DNA of 45,491 bases from Bifidobacterium breve. GTDB lineage: Bacteria; Actinomycetota; Acidimicrobiia; Acidimicrobiales; Ilumatobacteraceae. Where the stretch lies: contig CAMDLK010000007.1 in the NCBI GenBank assembly GCA_945901725.1, forward strand, positions 1 to 45,491, written 5' to 3'. The notes under the pieces were generated by a model. The model was given only the letters and a program-made list of their open reading frames with translations, ran no database searches and was not told where the DNA came from. Position numbers and translations under genes: made by a program. Below are positions 34,101 to 41,701 of this stretch, piece after piece (the stretch's first letter is position 1; every line of letters starts with the position of its first letter).

Positions 34101-34669
34101 AACTGCAAGAACGTCACCAGTTCCTTGAAGAACAACTGAACGACGTTCGCGCTTCACGCCGGGAACTTGCCCAGGTAATCGCAGCAGTAGACGTCGAAAT
34201 TCAGTCCGTGTTTGCTGAAGCATTTGCTGATGTAAGCGTGAACTTCACGAACCTCTTTGCGTTGTTGTTCCCTGGCGGTAAGGGCAAGTTAGTCCTTACG
34301 AACCCGGACGACATGTTGAACACAGGTATTGAAGTGGAAGCACAGCCACCAGGAAAGACATTCAAGAAGTTGTCGTTGCTGTCTGGTGGAGAGCGTTCCC
34401 TAACCGCACTCGCATATCTGTTTGCAGTGTTCCGCAGTCGTCCTTCTCCGTTCTATGTAATGGACGAAGTGGAAGCAGCGCTTGACGATGTCAACTTGCA
34501 CCGTTTCCTTGGTCTCGTCAGTGAATTCCGCCGTGATGCTCAACTCATCATCGTTAGTCACCAGAAGCGCACCATGGAAGCAGCCGATTGTCTCATGGGT
34601 GTTTCGATGCAGCCGGGTGGCTCGTCGAAGGTCATCACTGAACGTTCCACTGACGCATTGACGCGCTAG
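31187..34669 (+). CDS. smc: chromosome segregation protein SMC
   Basis: A 1160-residue SMC ATPase, the core of the bacterial condensin with ScpA and ScpB, which compact and separate chromosomes. Walker A is GPNGSGKS (31-38) and the Q-loop region ISQGQIDAVL. The coiled-coil arms span about 170-500 and 660-1000, rich in Glu, Arg, Ala and Gln. The hinge lies at about 503-655 (VSGVVGALVDLLDVDAGW). The C-terminal head has signature LSGGERSLTALA (from 1065) and Walker B FYVMDEVEAALDD (about 1088-1100). Length is near the B. subtilis protein (1186). GTG start at 31187, 48 bases after mutM; ftsY follows after 8 bases, as in other actinobacteria. Confidence 0.97.
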   Translation: MFLKSLTLKGFKSFADSTVLEMEPGVTVVVGPNGSGKSNVVDAIAWVLGAQAPSSVRSQKMEDVIFSGTNKRAALGRAEVTLTLDNSAGLLPLDFSEVSVSRTLFRNGDSEYSINGVECRLLDVQELLSDAGVGRQQHVIISQGQIDAVLTARAEDRRAIIEEAAGILKYRKRKEKAERRLEATEVNLLRVQDLIREVRRQLRPLERQAEAARRHGEIVGELRALRLFLSGREVAALRARLTVLAGEKLAGDSGEKEIRQKLAALDTEVLAAEAELSARGESGVNDELMRVEQLRERARGLAAVLAERRRSMERDQGQLIADDVVAALEADAAQMREELIEVERSLAIAMQENDSLLEEEETFERERTEQGLFHMVQSNEASNAAAEVRGELRTLRNTVEQGAGEAQKMQARTEQLIAHDANVAAGIDRLQSELADAETEVGSLRAQLVDVTETREQIELLGDEAQVARAAAERRSARAAAKLEALEEAVASSRARIGAEHLANVSGVVGALVDLLDVDAGWDAAVKASLGEALASIVVSDSTSARRAIEALQAVDHNGAVLALGISQSSSTSLPSAVQSVRSHVRPASGAPAALAALLDSLLSHIGCADDLDAAIAVVETSSAAIVVTRRGDRLSPSGWRLGAADDHGSQEVIDRTRVEVESAVADLARLAAEVESAKTRLVAARQQGTQLQSQIDRQLVVVESASDKLTTAVNDRRANAAEQQITRDAAAETRARLTQYQQRVLELEEILPGLEESEAAEVAAARAQTEERATIDSKSAHLVLRRKDLDVRVAGLREREQFLKQRTSDTERRLATDSAARLEAGARRQKIEAALVAIGLLSDLVETHKASTEVRLADLHEMRRRQSDEVRAVATRLDNARRGRHEAEQQLEELRERVRRVDVEEAEARMRLEAAVEMIRRDLEVEPEEAEAAPMPEAIEGVTHADRARVLERDIRLMGPINPLALQEFTELQERHQFLEEQLNDVRASRRELAQVIAAVDVEIQSVFAEAFADVSVNFTNLFALLFPGGKGKLVLTNPDDMLNTGIEVEAQPPGKTFKKLSLLSGGERSLTALAYLFAVFRSRPSPFYVMDEVEAALDDVNLHRFLGLVSEFRRDAQLIIVSHQKRTMEAADCLMGVSMQPGGSSKVITERSTDALTR

Positions 34670-34677
34670 GAACTCAG

Positions 34678-35757
34678 ATGCTCGCTTCGGCCACAACAAA
34701 CATTGCCATTGCACTTGGTGCTAGCGGCACGGGCGTCGCGATTCTCGTTGTCCTTCGCAGCCGCAGCAACCGCACCCGAACTGTTGCGAGTCCTGCAGTT
34801 GAGACGTCTGCAGACGATGTCAACGTGCCGACTGTCGTCAAGACCGCTGAAGCGACTGTCACGCCGACAGTGCGTGAGAAAGCTGGTCGCACGCGTTCCT
34901 TGTTCGCATCAGCTTTTCAATCCATTCGCGGACGAGGAATCGATTCCGCCACCTGGGACGAACTTGAAGAAACTTTGTTGCTTGCCGATATTGGCATTGG
35001 GTTAGCAACACGATTACTTGATCCGCTGCGTGCTGCCGTAAAGGACGGTTCATTACGCTCGCCAGACGAGGTGATTGCTGCTTTGCGTGAAGGCATGACA
35101 GCTCAATTGGCTACGTCAGACCGTTCATTACATCTCGACGCTGTTGGTTCGCCGAACGTCTGGCTGTTCGTTGGTGTCAATGGTGTTGGTAAAACCACCA
35201 CCATCGGAAAAATTGCAACGGCACAGACTGCACAAGGCACAACAGTTCTTATGGCCGCTGGCGATACGTTTCGTGCAGCAGCAGCTGAACAGTTGCAAGT
35301 GTGGGCGGAACGATCAGGCGCCGCATTCGTGCGCGGAGCCGAAGGGGGAGACCCAGCGTCGGTCATCTTTGATGGAATTCAAAGCGCTGCTGCAAAGGGA
35401 ATCGAATTAGTACTTGGCGATACAGCAGGGCGTTTGCAGAACAAATCAAACCTGATGGAAGAACTCAAGAAGGTGCGACGAGTTGCTGACAAGGCTGAAG
35501 GCGTCGTGAACGAAGTTCTGTTAGTCATCGATGCGACCACTGGCCAAAACGGTCTTGCGCAAGCACGTGAGTTTGCAGCAGCCACGGATGTCACCGGAAT
35601 TGTTCTAACCAAACTCGATGGTTCAGCAAAGGGCGGCATTGTGTTTGCCATTGAAACTGAGTTAGGAATACCAGTCAAACTGGTCGGCCTCGGAGAAACT
35701 GCTGTCGATTTGATTGCGTTTGACCCGTCTGAGTTCATTGCGGCACTGTTCGAATAG
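34678..35757 (+). CDS. ftsY: signal recognition particle receptor FtsY
   Basis: A 359-residue SRP receptor GTPase that docks SRP-ribosome complexes at the membrane. An N-terminal hydrophobic segment (residues 8-27, IAIALGASGTGVAILVVL) is a membrane anchor, as in actinobacterial FtsY. A short charged A region follows, then the NG domain: helical N part (WDELEETLLLADIG), G1 GVNGVGKTT (from about 165), GDTFRAAAAEQL, G3 DTAGRLQNKSNLMEEL, G4 TKLDGSAKGG and the closing GLGETAVDL. It is downstream of smc and probably in its transcript. A separate -10-like element lies after it, before the lipoprotein gene. Confidence 0.96.
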   Translation: MLASATTNIAIALGASGTGVAILVVLRSRSNRTRTVASPAVETSADDVNVPTVVKTAEATVTPTVREKAGRTRSLFASAFQSIRGRGIDSATWDELEETLLLADIGIGLATRLLDPLRAAVKDGSLRSPDEVIAALREGMTAQLATSDRSLHLDAVGSPNVWLFVGVNGVGKTTTIGKIATAQTAQGTTVLMAAGDTFRAAAAEQLQVWAERSGAAFVRGAEGGDPASVIFDGIQSAAAKGIELVLGDTAGRLQNKSNLMEELKKVRRVADKAEGVVNEVLLVIDATTGQNGLAQAREFAAATDVTGIVLTKLDGSAKGGIVFAIETELGIPVKLVGLGETAVDLIAFDPSEFIAALFE

Positions 35758-35795
35758 GCCACAGAAAGTGCTGCCATCTTCGAGGAATCATTGTC

Positions 35796-35803
35796 TATAA
35801 AAT
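35796..35803 (+). promoter_or_regulatory. putative -10 element of the I78-like lipoprotein gene
   Basis: TATAAAAT at 35796-35803, preceded by TTGTC, lies 22 bases before the lipoprotein ATG at 35826 and shortly upstream of the AAAAAGG ribosome binding site. It is the most AT-rich -10-like element in this stretch. I cannot place a convincing -35 box 16-18 bases upstream. It could let the lipoprotein be transcribed apart from ftsY. Confidence 0.35.
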
Positions 35804-35825
35804 AGGGTCGAACAAAAAGGTATTC

Positions 35826-37202
35826 ATGTTGCATCGTCGTTTTTTCTCCACTGTCGCAGTTGTTGCTACGTCGGCTCTCATGTTTGTGGCCTGTGGATCA
35901 ACTGAGCCGTTGGTTCTGTCGCTGAAGTCATCACAGGTGAAGTCAGGTTCTAATCGCGCTGATCCATCTTCTTCGCAAAATGCAGAAGATGCAAAGTTGG
36001 CATACGCACAAGATGTTTCATATTCAGTCCTGAATGAACTTCCTGATCTGGGAGATACAGCCGCAGCATGGTCGGTGAATCCCTTGAAAGAAAACATAGG
36101 CACACTGAGAAAGTTGGCAGTGTCATTCGGGTTGTCAGGTGACGTAGTGAAAGAAGATAAGAACAACTTCTCTATCGGACTAGATGATAAGACAGGCGCA
36201 GGGTTGCGACTATTTGTGGATGTGTCAAGTGCGTGGTGGAATTATTCATCGGGTGCAGCAAGTAGTGGAACAACCTCGTCTGTTGCATGCCCACCCGATG
36301 CAGAATGTGCAGATGTCGGCGACCCAGTAGGGAATCCAGCACCGCCAGCGAATCTCCCTGACGAGGCGACAGCAATTGCGCGCGTGAGTCAATTGTTGAA
36401 GGATGCCAGCCTGCGAGTGAAGCCATATTCGTTTACGGCCACAAAGTCAGAATGGTCAACCGATGTTGTCGGAACGTTCATGGCGCGAGACATTTCCAGC
36501 AATATGTCCTTGTATGTTTCTTTCGGCAGCGATGCGAAAATTACGTACGCATCAGGCCCGTTAGTTGAACTGAAAAATGCTGGTTCATATCCTCTTATCG
36601 CACCAAAAGAGGCAGTGAAGCGGTTGAGTCAATTTCAATACGGGTTGGTTGGGCCCACTGCGCGATCTGCTATCGATTTGGCAGTGTCGTCTCCGGTAAC
36701 TGACAGTTCGACTCCTGTTGCCATCACGGTGCCCATTACTGGCGTGCGCTTGGCTCTTATGCAAACAACTTTGACAAACAAATCAACTATCTTGTTGCCC
36801 GCGTACACCTTCACTAATACTGATGGAGATGTTGGCACTGTTCTTGCAATTGAAGAGAAATATCTTTCGTATGGCGACAGCGAAGTGACTGATGGCGGGG
36901 AACCGGAGCCTGAGCCTGAGCCGAAGCCTGTTGACCCTGGTTCATCCGATGGTTCACCAGGAGCAGTTCCTGGGCCAGCCGAGAATCCAACGAATCCAGT
37001 GGCGGCACTTGATGATGCGTCAGCGAAAAAATTGATTGGTCTCACAGAGGCGGAGGCACAAAAAGTCGCAGCCGAAATGGGATGGCAATTCCGCGTCGCA
37101 ATGCGTGATGGTGAGGCTTACATGTTGACTACTGATTATCAGACCAATCGAGTCAATCTCACGATTACCAAGGGTTATGTCACTGCCGTTGTCGTTGGCT
37201 GA
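35826..37202 (+). CDS. lipoprotein with peptidase-inhibitor-I78-like C-terminal domain
   Basis: A 458-residue exported lipoprotein. The signal MLHRRFFSTVAVVATSAL with a lipobox FVAC puts the lipid on Cys23. Residues about 30-350 are a beta-rich extracytoplasmic body I do not recognise, with two Cys in a CPPDAEC loop. Residues about 362-390 are an E-P repeat linker (EPEPEPEPKP) plus a Gly/Pro/Ser stretch. The last 58 residues (KLIGLTEAEAQKVAAEMGWQ, then RDGEAY, TTDYQTNRVNLTI and a final hydrophobic strand) match by eye the potato-inhibitor-like I78 fold. AAAAAGG precedes the ATG. It lies between ftsY and ffh. Role unknown; protease inhibition outside the membrane is one possibility. Confidence 0.72.
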   Translation: MLHRRFFSTVAVVATSALMFVACGSTEPLVLSLKSSQVKSGSNRADPSSSQNAEDAKLAYAQDVSYSVLNELPDLGDTAAAWSVNPLKENIGTLRKLAVSFGLSGDVVKEDKNNFSIGLDDKTGAGLRLFVDVSSAWWNYSSGAASSGTTSSVACPPDAECADVGDPVGNPAPPANLPDEATAIARVSQLLKDASLRVKPYSFTATKSEWSTDVVGTFMARDISSNMSLYVSFGSDAKITYASGPLVELKNAGSYPLIAPKEAVKRLSQFQYGLVGPTARSAIDLAVSSPVTDSSTPVAITVPITGVRLALMQTTLTNKSTILLPAYTFTNTDGDVGTVLAIEEKYLSYGDSEVTDGGEPEPEPEPKPVDPGSSDGSPGAVPGPAENPTNPVAALDDASAKKLIGLTEAEAQKVAAEMGWQFRVAMRDGEAYMLTTDYQTNRVNLTITKGYVTAVVVG

Positions 37203-37244
37203 CGCTCTTTTTCGGTGGCAGAGCGCCGATAACCTGAGAACCGC

Positions 37245-38687
37245 ATGTTTGATTCGTTAGGCGACCGGTTACAAGGAATAGCAAAGCGCCTTCGCGGCAA
37301 AGGTCGTCTCACCGAGGCTGATGTTGACGAAGTACTTGCTGAGATTCGTACTGCACTCTTAGAAGCCGACGTCAACGTTGGTGTTGTGCGCGACGTCGTT
37401 GCGCGTATCCGTGAACAAACAATCGGCATTACGGTTTCTGAAGCGCTCGACCCAAGCCAACAAATCATCAAGATTGTTAACGCTGAATTGGTGGCAATGC
37501 TTGGTGGGGAAACTCTCAAGATTGCATACAGCAGTATTCCGCCCACAGTCATTCTTATGGCTGGTCTGCAAGGTTCGGGTAAAACCACCAGTGCTGCAAA
37601 GTTGGCACGTTGGTTCAAATCACAAGGTCGCCAGCCACTTCTTGTCGGAGCAGACTTACAACGCCCGGCCGCTGTTGATCAGTTGCGCACGCTCGGCGCT
37701 CAAGTTGGTGTGCCCGTGTTTTCAGAACCAGGCGACCCTGTAAATACGGCACGTCGCGGTCTTGAAGAAGCACGTCGACTTGGCAAAGACATTCTTATTG
37801 TCGATACAGCTGGTCGTTTGGCCATTGATGAAGAAATGATGCAGCAAGTAGCTGACATTTCTCGCGCTGTCATTCCGAAGTACACGTTCCTTGTTGTCGA
37901 TGCGATGACTGGTCAAGATGCAGTCAGTGTTGCTAAAGCATTCGATGAGCGTCTGGCAATTGATGGCGTCATTCTTAGCAAACTTGATGGTGATGCGCGC
38001 GGTGGTGCTGCATTGTCGGTCAAGACCGTTATCGGAAAGCCAATCGCATTTGCGGCAACCGGTGAACGAATTGATGCCTTCGAACAGTTTCACCCAGACC
38101 GTATGGCCGGCCGCATCCTTGGAATGGGTGACGTGCTTACGCTCATCGAGCAAGCAGAAAAAGTTTTTGAAGCAGACCAAGCTGAAGAAACTGCCGCCCG
38201 CATGCTTGAGGGTCAGTTCACTCTGGAAGATTTCCTCGAGCAGTTACAGCAACTGAAAAAAATGGGTCCGCTGTCCGGAATCATGGGAATGCTTCCTGGC
38301 ATGCCAAAGGAAATGAAGGATGCCCAGGTCGGCGACGATCAAGTGAAACTCACTGAGGCAATTATTCGTTCCATGACCCCACACGAGCGCCGGTCCCCGG
38401 AAATTATTAATGGCAGTCGTCGCACACGAATCGCCGTAGGAAGCGGAACACAGGTCGCAGACGTCAACAAACTCATCAAGCAGTTCACTGAAATGCAAAA
38501 AATGATGAAGAAGATGGGCGGCCTCGCAAAGCCACAAGGCAAGCAGGGCAAGGGAAAGAACAAAGTCAGCACCCGCCAGGCCATGCGTGAGCTTGGAGAC
38601 ATGTTTGGTGGCGCTGGGGGCCCTGGTGGGTTCCCGGGCATGCCAGGCGCTGGCGGGCCCGGCCAATTTCCTCCGTTTTCAAAGTAG
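37245..38687 (+). CDS. ffh: signal recognition particle protein Ffh
   Basis: A 480-residue SRP54 GTPase that binds signal peptides with 4.5S/SRP RNA. The N domain (residues 1-85) includes EIRTALLEADVNVGVV. G1 is GLQGSGKTT (107-115), then DLQRPAAVDQL, G3 DTAGRLAIDEEMM and G4 SKLDGDARGGAAL. The methionine-rich M domain, about 325-425, includes MGMLPGMPKEM and MQKMMKKMGG, which line the signal-binding groove and bind RNA. The tail is Gly/Pro-rich (GGAGGPGGFPGMPGAG), longer than in many Ffh. The dyad CGCTCT 37203-37208 / AGAGCG 37220-37225 lies in the short gap before it. No SRP RNA gene is in the window. Confidence 0.97.
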   Translation: MFDSLGDRLQGIAKRLRGKGRLTEADVDEVLAEIRTALLEADVNVGVVRDVVARIREQTIGITVSEALDPSQQIIKIVNAELVAMLGGETLKIAYSSIPPTVILMAGLQGSGKTTSAAKLARWFKSQGRQPLLVGADLQRPAAVDQLRTLGAQVGVPVFSEPGDPVNTARRGLEEARRLGKDILIVDTAGRLAIDEEMMQQVADISRAVIPKYTFLVVDAMTGQDAVSVAKAFDERLAIDGVILSKLDGDARGGAALSVKTVIGKPIAFAATGERIDAFEQFHPDRMAGRILGMGDVLTLIEQAEKVFEADQAEETAARMLEGQFTLEDFLEQLQQLKKMGPLSGIMGMLPGMPKEMKDAQVGDDQVKLTEAIIRSMTPHERRSPEIINGSRRTRIAVGSGTQVADVNKLIKQFTEMQKMMKKMGGLAKPQGKQGKGKNKVSTRQAMRELGDMFGGAGGPGGFPGMPGAGGPGQFPPFSK

Positions 38688-38767
38688 GGATTTCGTTGGG
38701 GAGTCGGGCTTTGCACCGCTAGCCTTACCTAGTCCCGAACTGGGTCCTTTCAGGAGAAAATCGCACC

Positions 38768-39037
38768 ATGGCAGTGAAATTGCGCCTAACACGAGTTGGC
38801 AAGACCAAACAACCTCAGTACCGCGTTATTGCGGCCGATTCTCGTCGCGCCCGTGATGGCCGCTTCATCGAGATCCTCGGTCAGTACAACCCACGTACCG
38901 AACCATCAACAATCACGATCGACAACGACAAAGCTGTCAAGTGGCTCATGGAAGGCGCACAGCCAACAGAGCGCGTTCGTAAACTTCTTGAAATCAGTGG
39001 GGCGTGGGCACAGTTCACAGCCGCACGAGCTAAGTAA
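38768..39037 (+). CDS. rpsP: 30S ribosomal protein S16
   Basis: An 89-residue S16, an early assembly protein of the 30S platform. [20 protein letters not shown] is the family start, and [17 protein letters not shown] follows. AGGAGA at 38752-38757 precedes ATG 38768. It opens the rpsP-khpA-rimM-trmD-rplS group, 80 bases after ffh. khpA starts 4 bases after its stop. Confidence 0.96.
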   Translation: MAVKLRLTRVGKTKQPQYRVIAADSRRARDGRFIEILGQYNPRTEPSTITIDNDKAVKWLMEGAQPTERVRKLLEISGAWAQFTAARAK

Positions 39038-39041
39038 TCCC

Positions 39042-39320
39042 GTGTCAGATTTCGACGACGAAAACACTCTTGAAGCTCCCATCGCAACAGCGGTACTCGC
39101 ACATATCGTGCGCAGCATTGTTGATGATGCAGATGCAGTGAACGTCACTTCAGGTCCTGGCAAGGGCGACAAGATTCTCCTCGAGGTTCGTGTTGGTCCT
39201 GGCGATCTTGGTCGCGTTATCGGCCGTCGCGGTCGTACTGCACAAAGCATTCGCACAGTTGTCCGCGCAGCGGCAACAAACGACGATGTTGATGTCGACG
39301 TCGACTTTGTCGACGCCTGA
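39042..39320 (+). CDS. khpA: KH-domain RNA-binding protein KhpA
   Basis: A 92-residue single KH-domain protein (YlqC/KhpA family) that binds RNA and in firmicutes works with KhpB/EloR on cell elongation and translation control. The KH core is VGPGDLGRVIGRRGRTAQSI, with the GxxG loop GRRG. GTG 39042 follows rpsP by 4 bases and gives MSDFDDENTLEAPIATAV. The C-terminus is acidic (DVDVDVDFVDA), which is the part that varies most. A khpB gene is not in the window. Confidence 0.92.
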   Translation: MSDFDDENTLEAPIATAVLAHIVRSIVDDADAVNVTSGPGKGDKILLEVRVGPGDLGRVIGRRGRTAQSIRTVVRAAATNDDVDVDVDFVDA

Positions 39321-39325
39321 GCAAT

Positions 39326-39850
39326 TTGCTCCCTAACTCCGCGCCTGAAGGCCTTTTAGAGGTCGGTCGCATTGGAAAGCCCCACGGCGTTCGTGGTGAT
39401 GTCTTTCTCTCCATTACTTCTGATTTAGAACAACGCCGATCCGTCGGTTCTGAACTCATCATTGTTGAAGGTGGCGCGCAACGAACGTTGACCATTGCAA
39501 CAGTTCGCCCACAACAAGATCGTTGGGTTGTTCACTTCGAGGGCATCGATGATCGCAATGCGGTTGAAAAACTCACGAACAAATATCTCTATGCAGAACC
39601 AATTGATGGCGCTGAAGGTTTATGGGTTCACCAACTCATCGGCTCCGACGTTATTGATATGGCCGGCACTTCTTGGGGTACCTGCACTGGTGTACTTCAT
39701 AACCCAGCCCACGACTTGTTGGAACTGGCATCAGGCGTTCTTGTGCCAATCCCATTCGTTGAGTCCTGCATTGATGGCGTTACCACCATTAATCCGCCAG
39801 AAGGCCTGCGCGAAGCTCTGTTATCTGACACATCTAACGACGAAGAATAG
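39326..39850 (+). CDS. rimM: ribosome maturation factor RimM
   Basis: A 174-residue 30S assembly factor that binds S19 and acts on the 16S 3' domain. The N-terminal barrel starts LLEVGRIGKPHGVRGDV, and the C-terminal PRC barrel includes HQLIGSDVIDM and LVPIPFVESCIDGV. The start is TTG 39326, 5 bases after khpA. trmD follows after 15 bases, the usual order. Confidence 0.93.
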   Translation: MLPNSAPEGLLEVGRIGKPHGVRGDVFLSITSDLEQRRSVGSELIIVEGGAQRTLTIATVRPQQDRWVVHFEGIDDRNAVEKLTNKYLYAEPIDGAEGLWVHQLIGSDVIDMAGTSWGTCTGVLHNPAHDLLELASGVLVPIPFVESCIDGVTTINPPEGLREALLSDTSNDEE

Positions 39851-39865
39851 GTAGCGTCCACAGAG

Positions 39866-40618
39866 ATGCGCATTGATGTCTTTTCGATCTTTCCCGACAT
39901 TGTCGACGGATTCTGCACACACAGCCTGTTAGGTCGTGCTCGTGAAACTGGCGCCATTGACGTACGCACTCACAACATTCGTGACTTCGCAACTGATGTT
40001 CACAAAACTGTCGACGACAATCCGTTTGGTGGCGGTGCCGGAATGCTCATGCGTCCCGAACCAATTTTCGCCGCAGTAGAAGCAGTGCAGCCACCGCGTC
40101 CGTTGTTGCTTCTCGGCCCTGGCGGTCAGCGGTTCAATCAACAGATGGCACAGACCCTGGCCGCCTCAGGTGGTTTCAGCATGTTGTGTGGCAGGTATGA
40201 AGGCGTCGACCAGCGCGTTCGTGAGCACCTTGTCGACCATGAAGTCTCAGTCGGCGATGTTGTGCTGGCCGGTGGTGAAGTAGCTGCCTGTCTCGTCATC
40301 GAAGCAGTGACTCGCCTGATCCCTGGCGTCATGGGCAACGCCGTTTCGCCCGTCACTGAGAGTTTTGGGGCTGAGGGGCTCTTGGAAGAGCCCCAGTACA
40401 CACGCCCTGCTGAGTTCCGAGGTTTCGAGGTTCCAGACGTCCTACGAGGGGGAGACCACGGCCGTGTGGCTGCCTGGAGGCAGGCCCAAGCCCTCTGGCG
40501 CACCCTGCAACAGCGCCCAGATCTCATCGAAGCCCGTGGCGGGCTGACGAAAGATGAACTCGCCTTGTTGGAAGGGGTGGCCTTTGCCTCGTATCCTTCA
40601 ATGTTCCCTACGGAATGA
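39866..40618 (+). CDS. trmD: tRNA (guanine(37)-N1)-methyltransferase TrmD
   Basis: A 250-residue SPOUT-class methyltransferase that makes m1G37 in tRNA and prevents frameshifting. The N-terminal RIDVFSIFPDIVDGF, the knot motifs LLGPGG, LCGRYEGVDQRV and GDVVLAGGEVAACLVIEAV, and IPGVMGNAVS plus the conserved LEEPQYTRPAEFRG are all present. Length matches the family (about 230-255). It is coupled between rimM and rplS. Confidence 0.97.
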   Translation: MRIDVFSIFPDIVDGFCTHSLLGRARETGAIDVRTHNIRDFATDVHKTVDDNPFGGGAGMLMRPEPIFAAVEAVQPPRPLLLLGPGGQRFNQQMAQTLAASGGFSMLCGRYEGVDQRVREHLVDHEVSVGDVVLAGGEVAACLVIEAVTRLIPGVMGNAVSPVTESFGAEGLLEEPQYTRPAEFRGFEVPDVLRGGDHGRVAAWRQAQALWRTLQQRPDLIEARGGLTKDELALLEGVAFASYPSMFPTE

Positions 40619-40667
40619 CCTTTTCTTTCGGTCACCCGCACACATCACAGTTTGAAAGCACGCACTC

Positions 40668-41015
40668 ATGAAGATCACAGACATCGTTGACAACCAAAAC
40701 AAGCGTGACGACATCCCGACCTTTGGTCCTGGAGATGAAGTCAAAGTGCACGTACGCGTTATCGAGTCGGGCAAAGAGCGCGTTCAGATCTTTCAGGGCA
40801 ACATCCTTCGTATCCAAGGTTCCGGAATTTCAGAGACCTACACAGTTCGTAAAGTCAGCTACGGCGTTGGCGTCGAGCGCACCTTCCCTATGCATGCTCC
40901 TTCAGTAGCAAAGATCGAGGTAATTCGTCGCGGTGATGTTCGTCGCGCGAAGTTGTACTACCTCCGTGATCGCGTTGGTAAGGCCTCCAAGATTCGTGAG
41001 AAGCGCGAGGCGTAA
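40668..41015 (+). CDS. rplS: 50S ribosomal protein L19
   Basis: A 115-residue L19 located at the 30S-50S interface (bridge B6/B8 region). [40 protein letters not shown] and [20 protein letters not shown] are conserved blocks. The stop UAA lies in the loop of a small hairpin. lepB and rnhB, which follow rplS in mycobacteria and many relatives, are not here; a DUF2469 gene follows after 32 bases. Confidence 0.96.
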   Translation: MKITDIVDNQNKRDDIPTFGPGDEVKVHVRVIESGKERVQIFQGNILRIQGSGISETYTVRKVSYGVGVERTFPMHAPSVAKIEVIRRGDVRRAKLYYLRDRVGKASKIREKREA

Positions 41016-41024
41016 GCCTCTCGC
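41003..41024 (+). other. hairpin with GTAA tetraloop holding the rplS stop codon
   Basis: GAGGC (41007-41011) pairs with GCCTC (41016-41020), closing the loop GTAA at 41012-41015, a GNRA-type tetraloop in RNA. The stem extends past one mismatch with GCG (41003-41005) and CGC (41022-41024). The rplS stop TAA fills the last three loop bases. It has no T run. It may stabilise the 3' end of the rplS reading frame. Confidence 0.4.
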
Positions 41025-41047
41025 CTCAAGAGACGCGGAAATCATTT

Positions 41048-41359
41048 ATGAATACCGATGATCTCGACAATTTTGAGGCTGACCGCGAGTACAAACTCGC
41101 CCAGGAATACCAAGATGTCGTCAGCATGTTCAAATATGCCGTCGAGACAGAACGCCGGTTTTATTTGGCCAACGAAGTCAAGGTGAATGTCACCGGTGAC
41201 AGCGCACGGCCACTAATCGAAGTGGAAATGACCGACGCATGGGTATGGGATATGTACCGCAAGACCCGATTCATCCCCACAGTACGGGTGCTGAGTTTCA
41301 AAGACGTCAACGTGGAAGAGCTTCCGTCGAGCGATCTGCTGAATCCGAACGAGATCTAG
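41048..41359 (+). CDS. DUF2469 family protein
   Basis: A 103-residue protein of the actinobacterial DUF2469 family (the type of Rv2901c), function unknown. The strongly conserved part reads EYQDVVSMFKYAVETERRFY, then MTDAWVWDMYRKTRFIP and VRVLSFKDVNVEEL. It is soluble and lacks a known catalytic motif. In mycobacteria the family sits between rnhB and yraN; here it follows rplS directly. Its 3' end may overlap the yraN frame, see that gene. Confidence 0.9.
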   Translation: MNTDDLDNFEADREYKLAQEYQDVVSMFKYAVETERRFYLANEVKVNVTGDSARPLIEVEMTDAWVWDMYRKTRFIPTVRVLSFKDVNVEELPSSDLLNPNEI

Positions 41360-41700
41360 CAACTATTCGCCTTGCCCGAGCGCGGTGGGCAGAACAACGC
41401 GCAGCCGATTGGTATGTGTCTCGCGGGTTCACAGTTATTGCACGCAACTGGACCATGCGTGGCGGAGAACTTGACGTTGTTGCGAGGCGAGGGAACCTCA
41501 TTGCGGTCTGTGAAGTAAAGGCTCGCGCCACAAACAACTTTGGTTCGCCGTTAGAAGCAATGACACAGTTAAAACAACAACGTGTTCGGCGTGCAGGTTT
41601 TGCATTTGTCCGCACTCTCGAAGAATCAGGGCTTCATGTTCGGTTTGACGTGGCTGCAGTGCTCGGGACGAAACTAGAAATGCACGAAGACATTTTCTAA
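41239..41700 (+). CDS. yraN: YraN/UPF0102 family endonuclease-like protein
   Basis: The frame encodes a YraN protein, a restriction-endonuclease-like fold. Its core reads RWAEQRAADWYVSRGFTVIA, then GGELDVVARR, AVCEVKAR (the E-x-K metal-site pattern) and an arginine-rich helix LKQQRVRRAG. The start is in doubt. The domain begins at about 41371, just after the DUF2469 stop (41359), and no ATG, GTG or TTG lies between; the nearest is GTG 41416, which cuts into the domain. Coordinates here use the outermost ATG 41239, overlapping DUF2469 by 121 bases and adding about 42 Arg-rich residues; a rare ATT start at 41365 would fit the family length best. The stop is one base from a convergent gene. Confidence 0.72.
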   Translation: MGMGYVPQDPIHPHSTGAEFQRRQRGRASVERSAESERDLATIRLARARWAEQRAADWYVSRGFTVIARNWTMRGGELDVVARRGNLIAVCEVKARATNNFGSPLEAMTQLKQQRVRRAGFAFVRTLEESGLHVRFDVAAVLGTKLEMHEDIF

Positions 41701-41701
41701 A

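Noticed and set aside
37203-37225. Dyad CGCTCT/AGAGCG before ffh as a terminator
   Set aside because: Six base pairs, an 11-base loop and no following T run, and ffh starts 20 bases later.
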